Shown: positions 6,835-14,456 of the stretch, piece after piece | Layout: every line of letters starts with the position of its first letter | Numbering within the stretch: the first letter of the stretch is position 1 | DNA from: JASFQI01 sp050115555 | GTDB lineage: Bacteria > Desulfobacterota > DSM-4660 > Desulfatiglandales > HGW-15 | Direction: 5' to 3' | Assembly (NCBI GenBank): GCA_050115555.1 | Contig: JASFQI010000090.1 | Span: 1-15,586 of the forward strand | DNA length: 15,586 bases | Position numbers and translations under genes: made by a program | Notes under the pieces: generated by a model | Databases searched by the model: none | Seen by the model: only the letters and a program-made list of their open reading frames with translations | What the model was told of the DNA's origin: nothing

Positions 6835-7329
6835 CTAGGAAGCGCGGCGTTCCCGGAGGTAGGGGACGAGGCCGCCGGCCTGGACCAGCTCCTGCATAAA
6901 CGGGGGCACGGGCTGGGCCTGGAAGGTCTCACCCTCCTCCAAAATCTGAATGGTTCCGGCGCCCAGGTCCACGGCCACGCGGTCGCCTTCTTTCAAGGCC
7001 TGGACCGCTTCCGGGGCCTCCAGCAGCGGGAGCCCGATGTTGAAGGCGTTGCGGTAGAAGATCCGGGCAAAGCTCTCGGCGATGACCGTACGAATGCCCG
7101 TCTCCCGAATGGCAAGCGGGGCGTGCTCCCGGGACGAGCCGCACCCGAAGTTCTTTCCGGCCACCAGCACGTCGCCTTCTTGAACGCCCTCTGCAAAGTC
7201 CGGGCGGATGTCGACAAAGCAGTGCGTGGCCAGCTCCTTTCCGTCCGACACGTTCAGGTACCGCGCCGGAATGATCAAGTCCGTATCCACGTGGTCCTGA
7301 AACCGCCAGACCTTTCCTTCGATCTTCAT
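6835..7329 (-). CDS. leuD: 3-isopropylmalate dehydratase small subunit
   Basis: This 164-aa swivel-domain subunit pairs with LeuC to isomerise 2- to 3-isopropylmalate, and probably citramalate to 3-methylmalate. It is the short, archaeal/HacB-like type rather than the ~200-aa enterobacterial LeuD. Landmarks are the N-terminal VDTDLIIPARYLN, GCGSSREHAP (62-71), and SFARIFYRNAFNIGLP (86-101). The substrate-recognition loop after Tyr24 reads YLNVSDGKELA. The ATG at 7329 is preceded by an AGGAAGTGAG stretch about ten bases away. It lies 48 bases behind leuC. The 192-base gap to leuB holds the REP array. Confidence 0.94.
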   Translation of the reverse strand: MKIEGKVWRFQDHVDTDLIIPARYLNVSDGKELATHCFVDIRPDFAEGVQEGDVLVAGKNFGCGSSREHAPLAIRETGIRTVIAESFARIFYRNAFNIGLPLLEAPEAVQALKEGDRVAVDLGAGTIQILEEGETFQAQPVPPFMQELVQAGGLVPYLRERRAS

Positions 7330-7377
7330 GGGTTGTTCTCACTTCCTGTGCTTAAGCGTTGGTTTCCATTTTCTTTT

Positions 7378-8643
7378 TTAGAGGTCCTCGGGAGAAGCGA
7401 TCCTTCCCAGCACGGCAGACGCTGCGGCCACGGCCGGGTTGGCCAGGTACACCTCGCTCTCGGGATGGCCCATGCGGCCCACGAAGTTCCGGTTGCTCGT
7501 GGAAAGGGCCCTCTCCTTGTGGGCCAGGATACCCAGGTGTCCTCCCAGGCAGGGCCCGCAGCTCGGGGGCCCGAATACGGCACCGGACTCCAGGAACGTC
7601 TCGGCAATGCCTTCGCGCACGGCCTGAAGCGCGATCTCCCGGGACCCCGGCAGCACGATCACCCGCACCCCCGGGGCCACGGTACGGCCCTTCAGCACGG
7701 ATGCGGCCTGGCGCAGGTCCCCGAGCCGTCCGTTGGTGCAGGACCCGATAAAGACCTGGTCCAAGGGGATGTCTCCAGCCTTGGAGACCGGGCGCACGTT
7801 GTCCGGGGAGTGGGGAAACGCGACCTGTGGCTCGATCCCGGTCACATCGATGGAAAGGACGTTTTCGTACGCAGCGTCCGGATCGCTCGAAAAAAACACG
7901 GGCTCATGAAGGGCCCGTTCCGAGACATAGGCGCGCGTGACGTCATCGGGTGCCACGATCCCGTTCTTGGCCCCGCCCTCCACGGCCATGTTGGCCATGG
8001 TGAACCGGTCGTCCATGGGAAGCTTCTCCATGGTGCTTCCGCAGAACTCCAGGGTCTTGTAGTTCGCGCCCTCCACCCCGATTCGGCCGAGGGTGAAGAG
8101 GATGAGGTCCTTGCCGCCTACCCAGGGGGTGAGCTCCCCTTGGTACTCCACACGGATGGCGGCCGGGACCTTGAGCCAGGTCTCTCCGGTGGCCAGGACC
8201 GCCCCGAGATCCGTGCTGCCCACGCCCGCGGAAAAGGCGCCCAGGGCCCCGTACGTGCAGGTGTGGCTGTCCGCACCCAGGACCAGGTCTCCGGGGACCA
8301 CAAGGCCCTTTTCAGGGAGGATCACGTGCTCCACGCCGCCGTTGCCCTGGTGGTAGTAGTGCGTGATCTCCTGCTCCTTGGCAAAGTCCTGGAGAATCCG
8401 GGCCTGCTCCGCAGAGGCGATGTCCTTGTTCGGGACAAAGTGATCCGCGACCAGGGCAACCCGCTTTGAATCGAACACGCGGTCCGCGCCGATCTCGCGG
8501 AACACCTGAATGGCAAGGGGTGCGGTGATGTCGTTGGCCAGGGCCAGGTCCACGCGGACCTGAATCAGCTCCCCGGGTGAAACCGACTCGCGGCCCGCAT
8601 GGGCCGCGAGGATCTTCTCGGTGATGGTCATGGGTTGGGTCAT
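7378..8643 (-). CDS. leuC: 3-isopropylmalate dehydratase large subunit
   Basis: This 421-aa aconitase-family protein carries the [4Fe-4S] cluster of isopropylmalate isomerase. The cluster ligands are Cys302 (GSCTNGR) and Cys362 and Cys365 (PPSCGPCLGG). GADSHTCTYGALGAFSAGVG (123-142) and NFVGRMGHPESEVYLANP (386-403) are further family signatures. Length fits the ~420-aa HacA/archaeal-like LeuC class that goes with the short LeuD here. The first ATG (8643) overlaps the leuA stop as ATGA, implying translational coupling; a second ATG four codons on is possible. In this operon the enzyme should serve both leucine and citramalate-derived isoleucine synthesis. Confidence 0.95.
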   Translation of the reverse strand: MTQPMTITEKILAAHAGRESVSPGELIQVRVDLALANDITAPLAIQVFREIGADRVFDSKRVALVADHFVPNKDIASAEQARILQDFAKEQEITHYYHQGNGGVEHVILPEKGLVVPGDLVLGADSHTCTYGALGAFSAGVGSTDLGAVLATGETWLKVPAAIRVEYQGELTPWVGGKDLILFTLGRIGVEGANYKTLEFCGSTMEKLPMDDRFTMANMAVEGGAKNGIVAPDDVTRAYVSERALHEPVFFSSDPDAAYENVLSIDVTGIEPQVAFPHSPDNVRPVSKAGDIPLDQVFIGSCTNGRLGDLRQAASVLKGRTVAPGVRVIVLPGSREIALQAVREGIAETFLESGAVFGPPSCGPCLGGHLGILAHKERALSTSNRNFVGRMGHPESEVYLANPAVAAASAVLGRIASPEDL

Positions 8644-10190
8644 AGTCCTCTTTCCTCAGGAGCCAGGGAAGGATTCCGCTTGAGGTACTCCAGCCGGTTC
8701 AGGCCGTTCACATAGGCCTTGGCGCTGGCCGTGATGATGTCCGGGTCCGCGCCCTTTCCCAGGGCCACGAGGCCGTTCTCCTTGAGCCGGACGATCACCT
8801 CGCCCAAGGCGTCGGTGCCCCCGCTGGCCGAGTGGATGGAGAAGCGCATCAGCTTGGACCGGGTGCCCGTCATCTTGGCGATGGTGTTGTAGGCCGCATC
8901 AATGGGGCCGTTGCCGAAACCGGCTGCCTGCACCTCCTCCCCGTTCATGGCCAGGCGGACCATGGCCGTGGGCACGAGCTGGGTGCCGCTCACCACATTG
9001 AGGTACTCGAGCCGGTAGTGGTCCGGGACGCGGAGGATCTCCTCGGCAAAGAGGACCTCGATGTCCTCGTCCAGGACCTCCTTGCGCTTGTCGGCCAGCT
9101 CCTTGAACTTGCGGAACAGGTGGTTGAACTGCTCCTCTTCCAGCTCGTAGCCCAGGGCCGCGAGCCTGTCCCGAAAGGCATGGCGCCCGGAGTGCTTGCC
9201 GAGCACGAGCCGGTTCTGCGAGATGCCCACGGTCTCGGGCTCCATGATCTCGTACGTGAGGCGGTTCTTGAGCACCCCGTCCTGATGAATGCCGGCCTCG
9301 TGGGCAAAGGCATTGGCCCCCACCACGGCCTTGTTGGGCTGAATCACGATGCCCGTGATCATGGAGACCAGGCGGCTCGTGGGGTAGATCTCGCGGGTGT
9401 TGACCCCGGTCTGGAGGTTCAGGTGGCTCCGGTGGTTGTAAAGCGTCATCACCACCTCTTCCAGGCTGGTGTTGCCTGCACGCTCGCCGATGCCGTTCAC
9501 CGTGACCTCGGTCTGGCGGGCGCCCGCCTTGAGCCCGGCCAGGGTGTTGGCCGTGGCCAGGCCCTGGTCGTTGTGGCAGTGGACGCTCAGGATCGCCCGG
9601 CCGATGTTCGGGGTGTGCTCCCGCACGTAGCCGATCATCTCCCTGAACTCATCCGGTAGGATGTAGCCCACCGTGTCCGGGACGTTCACCGTGGTGGCCC
9701 CGGCCTCGATGGCCGCCTCGAACACGCGGCAGAGGAAGTCACGGTCGCTCCGGGAGGCGTCCTCGGCCGAGAACTCCACGTCGTCCGTGAAGGTCCGGGC
9801 ATACCGGACCGCGTCCACCGTGGCCTGGACCACCTCGTCCCGGCTCATGCGGAGCTTGTGCTCCATGTGGATGTCCGATGTGGCAATGAAGGTGTGAATC
9901 CGGGGGCGGGCGGCCTCTTGAATGGCCTCCCAGGCCTTGTCGATGTCGTCCCGGGAGGTCCGGGCCAGGGCGGTCACGCTCAGCCCGCGGACCTTTTGGG
10001 CAATGGCGCGGACCCCTTCCAGGTCCCCGGGGGAGGCAGCGGGAAAGCCCGCCTCGATTACGTCTACGCCCAGCCTCTCGAGCTGGGTGGCGATGCGCAG
10101 CTTCTCTGCGGCGTTCATGCTGGCTCCGGGCGACTGCTCGCCGTCCCGGAGGGTGGTATCAAAGATAATGACTCGACCGTTCTCGCTCAT
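8640..10190 (-). CDS. leuA: 2-isopropylmalate synthase
   Basis: This 516-aa enzyme condenses acetyl-CoA with 3-methyl-2-oxobutanoate, the committed step to leucine. The catalytic TIM barrel opens with FDTTLRDGEQSPG (10-22), with metal-binding Asp11 and base-pair partner Arg15. The metal ligands His204 and His206 lie in SVHCHNDQGLA, and GIGERAGNTSLEE (234-246) is intact. GANAFAHEAGIHQDG (291-305) is the linker signature. The C-terminal 390-516 is the LeuA dimer/allosteric domain, so leucine feedback inhibition is expected. The frame extends upstream to 10238, but the ATG at 10190 has a GAGAGG site ten bases ahead and matches the family start MSENGRVIIFDTTLRDGEQ. It overlaps leuC by 4 bases. 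Confidence 0.96.
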   Translation of the reverse strand: MSENGRVIIFDTTLRDGEQSPGASMNAAEKLRIATQLERLGVDVIEAGFPAASPGDLEGVRAIAQKVRGLSVTALARTSRDDIDKAWEAIQEAARPRIHTFIATSDIHMEHKLRMSRDEVVQATVDAVRYARTFTDDVEFSAEDASRSDRDFLCRVFEAAIEAGATTVNVPDTVGYILPDEFREMIGYVREHTPNIGRAILSVHCHNDQGLATANTLAGLKAGARQTEVTVNGIGERAGNTSLEEVVMTLYNHRSHLNLQTGVNTREIYPTSRLVSMITGIVIQPNKAVVGANAFAHEAGIHQDGVLKNRLTYEIMEPETVGISQNRLVLGKHSGRHAFRDRLAALGYELEEEQFNHLFRKFKELADKRKEVLDEDIEVLFAEEILRVPDHYRLEYLNVVSGTQLVPTAMVRLAMNGEEVQAAGFGNGPIDAAYNTIAKMTGTRSKLMRFSIHSASGGTDALGEVIVRLKENGLVALGKGADPDIITASAKAYVNGLNRLEYLKRNPSLAPEERGL

Positions 10191-10209
10191 GGGAATGTAG
10201 CCTCTCTTT

Positions 10210-10440
10210 CTAGGATCTTGAACAGATGACGTGCACACGGGACAACGGAAGAACCCGGCCGCCCCTGTAAATGCCGTAGCCGAAAGCGGACCCCCGGCCC
10301 GCTTTTGGCCGAAGAGAAAGGACTACGCCCCAAGGACCCTCCGCAGGTTCCGCCCCTTGGGGGGTCCTGCGGTCGGTCGCTCCTTTTCTGTTATTCGATC
10401 GTGCTTCATGGAAAATGTTTGTCTCCTTACACTAGGATCT
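10210..10440. repeat. hairpin-rich segment bounded by 9-bp direct repeats (cimA-leuA gap)
   Basis: CTAGGATCT occurs at 10210-10218 and again at 10432-10440, bracketing ~213 bases in an otherwise compact operon. Removing one repeat and the segment would leave a cimA-leuA gap of about 41 bases with the leuA ribosome site intact. On the minus strand the segment holds CCGCAGG/CCTGCGG, which competes with CCCCAAGG/CCTTGGGG and AGGACCC/GGGTCCT. A second hairpin, AAAGCGG/CCGCTTT, extends with GCC/GGC. No clear terminal inverted repeats and no T-run terminator are seen. It is either an inserted repeat element or an internal leader region of leuA. Confidence 0.5.
10323..10409 (-). CDS. possible 28-codon leader ORF ahead of leuA
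   Basis: An ATG at 10409 opens 28 codons ending at TAG 10323, finishing NLRRVLGA. A good AGGAG lies upstream, but 13 bases from the ATG, which is longer than ideal. It contains just two Leu codons and one Val and has no run of a regulatory amino acid, unlike the leader ahead of cimA. It reads through the competing stems described for this gap, so ribosome movement could change their pairing. It may equally be a chance open frame inside an inserted repeat. Confidence 0.2.
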   Translation of the reverse strand: MKHDRITEKERPTAGPPKGRNLRRVLGA

Positions 10441-10453
10441 GCCCCGGCAGGTG

Positions 10454-12073
10454 CTAGGATGTGCCGCCCGCAGAGGCCTCGGCATGGGTCGAGGAATTCT
10501 GCTTCTTGCCGTTTCGCACCTTGAGGAGCTTGTACTCCACGCTGTCCGTGAGGGCCTGCCAGCTGGCCTCGATCACGTTCTCGGACACCCCGATGGTGGA
10601 CCAGATCTCGCGGGCGTCCCTACTCTCGATGTTCACCCGGACCCGGGCTGCGGTGGCGGCCCGGCCATCGATCACGCGGACCTTGAAGTCCACCAGGCCC
10701 ATCTCCTGGATCTCCGGGTAGAACTTATTGAGCGCCTTTCTAAGGGCGTTATCCAGGGCGTTCACGGGCCCGTCGCCTTCGGCCGCGGTGATCTCGTCCT
10801 CGCCTTCCACGGAGATCTTGATGGTGGCGTGGCTCATGGTAGGCGCATCGCCGTCCTTCTCGAGGGTCACCCGGAAGGACTCCAGGTTGAAGGGCGCATC
10901 GAACTGGCCGGTCACCTTTTTGATCAGGAGCTCCAGGGAGCCCTCGGCCGCGTCGAACTGGTACCCCTGGTCCTCCATCTGCTTGATCCGCTCCACGATC
11001 TTCTGGCTGTCAAACCCGTTTCCACCGAGCTTGATGCCGAGCTCCTCGGACTTGTACGCAATGTTGCTCTTTCCCGAGAGGTCGGAGACCAGCACGCGCC
11101 GGCGGTTCCCCACCGTATCCGGGGACACGTGCTCGTAAGCGGCCGGGTTCTTCATGATGGCGCTCACGTGGATGCCCCCCTTGTGGGCAAAGGCGCTCCG
11201 GCCCACAAAGGGCCGCTGGTTGGAAGGCGGCACATTGGCCACCTCGCTCACGTAGCGTGAGACCTCGGTGAGCTGGGGCAGCCGGTCCGGATCCACGCAG
11301 TCGTACCCCATCTTGAGCTGGAGCACGCCGATCATGGACACCAGGTCCAGGTTGCCGCAGCGCTCCCCGTACCCGTTGATCGTGCCCTGGACCATGGTGG
11401 CGCCGGCCCGTACCGCTGACAGGGAGTTGGCCAGGGCCATGCCGCAGTCGTTGTGCGCGTGAATGCCCACGGCGACCGGGATGCTCGGGAATACGGCCTC
11501 CACCACCTCCTGAATCTCATGGGGCATCAATCCGCCGTTCGTGTCGCAGAGCACGATCACGTTTGCGCCGCCTTCCACGGCCGCGGCCACCGTCTTCAGG
11601 GCATAGTCGGAATTTCGACGGTACCCGTCAAAAAAGTGCTCTGCATCGTAGATCACCTCGCGGTCCCGGGCCTTGAGAAAGGCCACGGTGTCGTGGATCA
11701 TGCGAAGGTTCTCGTCCAGGGTCGTTCCCAGGATCTCCGTGGCGTGGAGATCCCAGCTCTTGCCCACGACGGTCACGGACGGGGTCTCGGTCTTGAGCAG
11801 GGCGGCCACGTTGGGATCGGTTTCCGCGGTGCCTCCCGACTTTCGGGTGCTTCCGAACGCGGTGAGCCGGGCTTGCTTCAGCGGGTTCTTTCGGGCCATC
11901 TGGAAGAACCGGGCGTCCTTGGGGTTGGACCCGGGCCATCCTCCCTCGATGTAAGGGATCCCGAACGCATCCAGCTTGCGCGCGATGTTCATCTTGTCTT
12001 CGGCTGAAAGGGTGACCTGCTCCCCCTGGGTCCCGTCTCGAAGGGTGGTGTCGTACAGTGTAACCGCATGCAT
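10454..12073 (-). CDS. cimA: citramalate synthase
   Basis: This 539-aa LeuA-like enzyme condenses pyruvate with acetyl-CoA to (R)-citramalate, opening the threonine-independent route to isoleucine. The barrel begins LYDTTLRDGTQGEQVTLS (6-23), where GTQGE replaces the GEQSPG of LeuA, a hallmark of the CimA/Geobacter-type family. IEGGWPGSNPKD (42-53), GIHAHNDCGMA (203-213, metal ligands His205 and His207) and GYGERCGNLDL (234-244) also match CimA rather than LeuA or homocitrate synthase. The C-terminal ~140 residues form the regulatory dimer domain, where isoleucine feedback is expected. I chose ATG 12073 (MHAVTLYDTT) because GGGAGAG lies just ahead; the open frame reaches 12100 but starts inside the terminator T run. 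It is the first structural gene after the attenuator. Confidence 0.94.
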   Translation of the reverse strand: MHAVTLYDTTLRDGTQGEQVTLSAEDKMNIARKLDAFGIPYIEGGWPGSNPKDARFFQMARKNPLKQARLTAFGSTRKSGGTAETDPNVAALLKTETPSVTVVGKSWDLHATEILGTTLDENLRMIHDTVAFLKARDREVIYDAEHFFDGYRRNSDYALKTVAAAVEGGANVIVLCDTNGGLMPHEIQEVVEAVFPSIPVAVGIHAHNDCGMALANSLSAVRAGATMVQGTINGYGERCGNLDLVSMIGVLQLKMGYDCVDPDRLPQLTEVSRYVSEVANVPPSNQRPFVGRSAFAHKGGIHVSAIMKNPAAYEHVSPDTVGNRRRVLVSDLSGKSNIAYKSEELGIKLGGNGFDSQKIVERIKQMEDQGYQFDAAEGSLELLIKKVTGQFDAPFNLESFRVTLEKDGDAPTMSHATIKISVEGEDEITAAEGDGPVNALDNALRKALNKFYPEIQEMGLVDFKVRVIDGRAATAARVRVNIESRDAREIWSTIGVSENVIEASWQALTDSVEYKLLKVRNGKKQNSSTHAEASAGGTS

Positions 12074-12098
12074 GGTGATCTCTCCCTGAACTATGTCC

Positions 12099-12138
12099 AA
12101 AAAAAAACCGTTATCAGGAGGGCCTGATAACGGTTTTT
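12099..12138 (-). terminator. attenuator terminator of the cimA-leu leader
   Basis: Reading the minus strand, AAAAACCGTTATCAGG (12138-12123), a CCCT loop, and CCTGATAACGGTTTTT (12118-12103) form a perfect 16-bp stem ending in nine T (12107-12099). It lies 26 bases before the cimA start and 18 bases after the leader peptide stop. This is a canonical intrinsic terminator placed to stop transcription before the operon. Confidence 0.93.
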
Positions 12139-12174
12139 GTGGATTCTCGTTGGATCTACGTCATCATCAGGCCC
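12120..12174 (-). promoter_or_regulatory. antiterminator pairing of the cimA-leu attenuator
   Basis: GGGCCTGATGATG (12174-12162), the last codons of the leader peptide, can pair over 13 contiguous positions (two G-U) with CGTTATCAGGCCC (12132-12120). The latter takes in most of the 5' arm of the terminator plus three of its four loop bases. The two structures exclude each other. A ribosome stalled at the Leu run (12212-12195) leaves the upstream arm free, so transcription continues. A ribosome that reaches the TAG at 12158-12156 covers this arm, so the terminator forms. The mechanism is inferred from standard leader-peptide attenuation. Confidence 0.85.
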
Positions 12175-12275
12175 GGTGGCTTGATTCCAAGACCAAGCAG
12201 GAGAAGCAACAGAGAGCACAAGGGTGCCCCTGCTGCGGTGGTAATGGCGATGTTGCGAATGAGGACGTAAGACAT
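12156..12275 (-). CDS. leucine-rich leader peptide of the cimA-leuACDB operon
   Basis: This is a 39-aa leader peptide with ATG at 12275 and GAGAG eight bases ahead. Its middle reads APLCSLLLLLLGLG, with six consecutive Leu codons of mixed type (CTG TTG CTT CTC CTG CTT). In total it has ten Leu codons plus four Ile. It lies between a strong promoter and a terminator/antiterminator pair, the arrangement of leuL-type ribosome-mediated attenuators. It is unlikely to have a function as a protein, despite the short hydrophobic run. Leucine starvation should stall translation at codons 22-27. The Ile codons near the start could give a weaker isoleucine response. Confidence 0.92.
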   Translation of the reverse strand: MSYVLIRNIAITTAAGAPLCSLLLLLLGLGIKPPGLMMT

Positions 12276-12321
12276 GGATTTTTCTCTCGTTCGAGGCGTT
12301 TCTGAAAAATTTTATTCTGTA

Positions 12322-12349
12322 ATTATACAAGTATTAAGATTCTTGTCAA
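12322..12349 (-). promoter_or_regulatory. sigma-70 promoter of the cimA-leu operon
   Basis: On the minus strand a perfect TTGACA (12349-12344) and a perfect TATAAT (12327-12322) are separated by 16 bases. Transcription should start near 12315, about 40 bases before the leader peptide ATG. Consensus strength suits an operon whose control lies downstream, in the attenuator. Confidence 0.92.
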
Positions 12350-12408
12350 CTCCCTTTTTTGCCTCAGAATCCGCCTGGGGGCATTTTCTGTACTCTCTCA
12401 GACCTTGC

Positions 12409-12551
12409 GGCGGCATATAACATGCCGTCCTACAAAAAACATGTTTCACGGCGGGGTGTAAAACCCCGCCCTACGAAAACCGAGAATCAAGGCGGGGAGT
12501 GAAATCCTGCGCGACAAAACCTTTGTGGCGGCATGTAAAATGCCGCCCTAC
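12409..12551. repeat. REP-like hairpin array 2 (between aspS and the leu promoter)
   Basis: Four palindromic units begin at 12409, 12450, 12491 and 12527; the first three are exactly 41 bases apart. The best are GGCGGGGT-GTAAA-ACCCCGCC-CTAC (12450-12474) and GGCGGCAT-GTAAA-ATGCCGCC-CTAC (12527-12551). The order of unit types (GGCGGCAT, GGCGGGGT, GGCGGGGA) repeats that of the array at 6705-6811. The two-unit block 12450-12514 differs from 6746-6811 at about six positions only. The units lie just behind aspS and may help end or stabilise its transcript. No T run follows them. Confidence 0.85.
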
Positions 12552-12623
12552 GCCCGGCCCACGAGGGGTGTTTTCACGGTAACCTTCACGTCAGAACAAA
12601 ATGCAACATCCGTGCCTTTGTCT

Positions 12624-14456
12624 TCACGCGCTGTCCTTCGAAGGACCCGGAGCCCCGGATCGAAGGGAAAGGCCCAGCTCCTCGAGCTGCCGCTCGTCCA
12701 CCGGGGACGGGGCATCCGTGAGCGGGCAGGTGGCGCGCTGGGTCTTGGGAAACGCAATGACCTCGCGGATGCTCTCCGCGCCGGCCATGATCGTCACGAG
12801 CCGGTCGAACCCGAGGGCCATGCCGGCATGCGGCGGGGCCCCGTAGCGCAGGGCCTCCAGGAAAAACCCGAACTTGACCTGGGCCTCCTCCTGCGAAATC
12901 CCCAGGACCCGGAACATCCGATCCTGGAGGTCCCGCCTGTGGATTCGCACGCTTCCGCCCCCGATCTCGCTCCCGTTCAGCACCAGGTCGTAGGCCCGGG
13001 CGCGGGCTTTCTCAGGCTCCGTGTCCAGGAGGGGCATGTCCTCCTCCAGGGGTGCGGTGAAGGGATGATGCACCGCCGTGAGCCTGCCTTCGTCCTCGTC
13101 GTACTCGAGCAGCGGGAACTCGGTCACCCAGACAAAGGCGGGGTCCCGGTCCTGCACGAGCTCGAGCCTCCGGGCCAGGTCCAGCCGAAGCATGCCGAGC
13201 ACGTGAAGGGCCACGGGTTCCCGATCCGACACCATGAGAAGGAGATCCCCGGGTTGAGCCCCCACGGACCGGTTCACCCCCTCCTTCTGCTCGTCCGAGA
13301 AGAACTTCTTGATCGGGGACTGCCAGCCGTCCTCTGCGACCTTGGCCCAGGCCAGGCCTTTTCCTCCCCACTCGGCCACGGACTCTCCCAGCCCGTCCAG
13401 GTCCTTTCTCGAGAACCCGTCCGCCCGGCCGGGCACGCAAAGGGCCTTGACCGCGCCCCCCTGCTCCACGACCTGGCGGAACACCCGAAAGTCGGACTCG
13501 GCCGCCTGCGCGGTGATGTCCTGAATCTCCAGGCCGAAGCGAGTGTCCGGGCGGTCCGTTCCGAACCGGTCCATGGCCTCCTGGTAGGTCATGCGGGGGA
13601 AGGGAAGCGAAAGCGTCCGGCCGAGTACCTCCTGAAAAAGCGTGGACATCAGTCCTTCGTGGAGCTCGATCACGTCCTCCTCGCTCACAAAGGACATCTC
13701 CAGGTCCACCTGGGTGAACTCGGGCTGCCGGTCGGCGCGCAGGTCCTCGTCCCGGAAGCACCGGACGATCTGGTAGTACCGGTCGAACCCGGACACCATG
13801 AGGAGCTGCTTGAAGAGCTGCGGGGACTGGGGCAGGGCGTAGAACATCCCCGGATTCACGCGGCTGGGTACCAGGTAGTCCCGGGCCCCCTCGGGCGTGC
13901 TCTTGGTCAGGAAGGGGGTCTCCACCTCCAGGAACCCCCGCTTGTTGAGGAAGCTTCGCACCTCGGCGGCCGCCCGGTGCCGGATGCGAAAGTTCCGGAA
14001 GACGCTCGGACGTCGAAGCTCCAGGTACCGGTGCTTGAGCCGGAGGGTCTCCGAGGCGTCCACGGCCCCGTCCACCTGAAAGGGAGGCACCTCGGTGCGG
14101 TTCAGAATGCGCACGTCCGTCACCCGGACCTCGATGGCCCCGGTGGCCCGGTTCGGGTTCTCCTGTCCCTCCAGGCGGCGTGCCACCTCGCCTTGAATCG
14201 CCACGACCCACTCGTTCCGAAGCACATGGGCCCGCTCGTGGGCCTGCGGGTTCACCTGGGGGTCGAACACGATCTGGGTGATGCCTTCCCGGTCCCGCAG
14301 GTCGATGAAGATCAACTGGCCCAGGTCCCTTCGGTTGTTCACCCAGCCCATGAGCACGGCCTCCTGCTCCACGTCCTCCGCGCGCAGGCTGCCGCAGTCG
14401 TGCGTGCGCTTCCAGTCCCCCAGCGTGTCGATGGCTACGCCTTCCGCTTCCGTCAT
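12624..14456 (-). CDS. aspS: aspartyl-tRNA synthetase
   Basis: This 610-aa class IIb synthetase charges tRNA-Asp in the cytoplasm. The N-terminal OB fold contains LMGWVNNRRDLGQLIFIDLR (35-54). Motif 1 (FLEVETPFLTKSTPEGARDY, 175-194), motif 2 (VRCFRDEDLRADRQPEFTQ, 231-249), the bacterial GAD insertion (about 290-420) and motif 3 (GMALGFDRLVTIMAG, 545-559) are all present. Leu after RRD, in place of the His of known non-discriminating bacterial AspRS, suggests specificity for tRNA-Asp only (inference). The start at 14456 overlaps the hisS stop as ATGA. The longer open frame upstream is antisense-like read-through of hisS. Gene order hisS-aspS implies one operon. Confidence 0.96.
   Translation of the reverse strand: MTEAEGVAIDTLGDWKRTHDCGSLRAEDVEQEAVLMGWVNNRRDLGQLIFIDLRDREGITQIVFDPQVNPQAHERAHVLRNEWVVAIQGEVARRLEGQENPNRATGAIEVRVTDVRILNRTEVPPFQVDGAVDASETLRLKHRYLELRRPSVFRNFRIRHRAAAEVRSFLNKRGFLEVETPFLTKSTPEGARDYLVPSRVNPGMFYALPQSPQLFKQLLMVSGFDRYYQIVRCFRDEDLRADRQPEFTQVDLEMSFVSEEDVIELHEGLMSTLFQEVLGRTLSLPFPRMTYQEAMDRFGTDRPDTRFGLEIQDITAQAAESDFRVFRQVVEQGGAVKALCVPGRADGFSRKDLDGLGESVAEWGGKGLAWAKVAEDGWQSPIKKFFSDEQKEGVNRSVGAQPGDLLLMVSDREPVALHVLGMLRLDLARRLELVQDRDPAFVWVTEFPLLEYDEDEGRLTAVHHPFTAPLEEDMPLLDTEPEKARARAYDLVLNGSEIGGGSVRIHRRDLQDRMFRVLGISQEEAQVKFGFFLEALRYGAPPHAGMALGFDRLVTIMAGAESIREVIAFPKTQRATCPLTDAPSPVDERQLEELGLSLRSGAPGPSKDSA

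Noticed and set aside
7123..8469. A 448-codon plus-strand open frame opposite leuC and leuD
   Set aside because: It is the GC-rich antisense shadow of two well-recognised genes; its composition (His/Gly/Val/Pro-rich) matches no family I know.
10191..10453. T-box riboswitch ahead of leuA
   Set aside because: The conserved AGGGTGGNACCGCG-type antiterminator and a terminator T run are absent.
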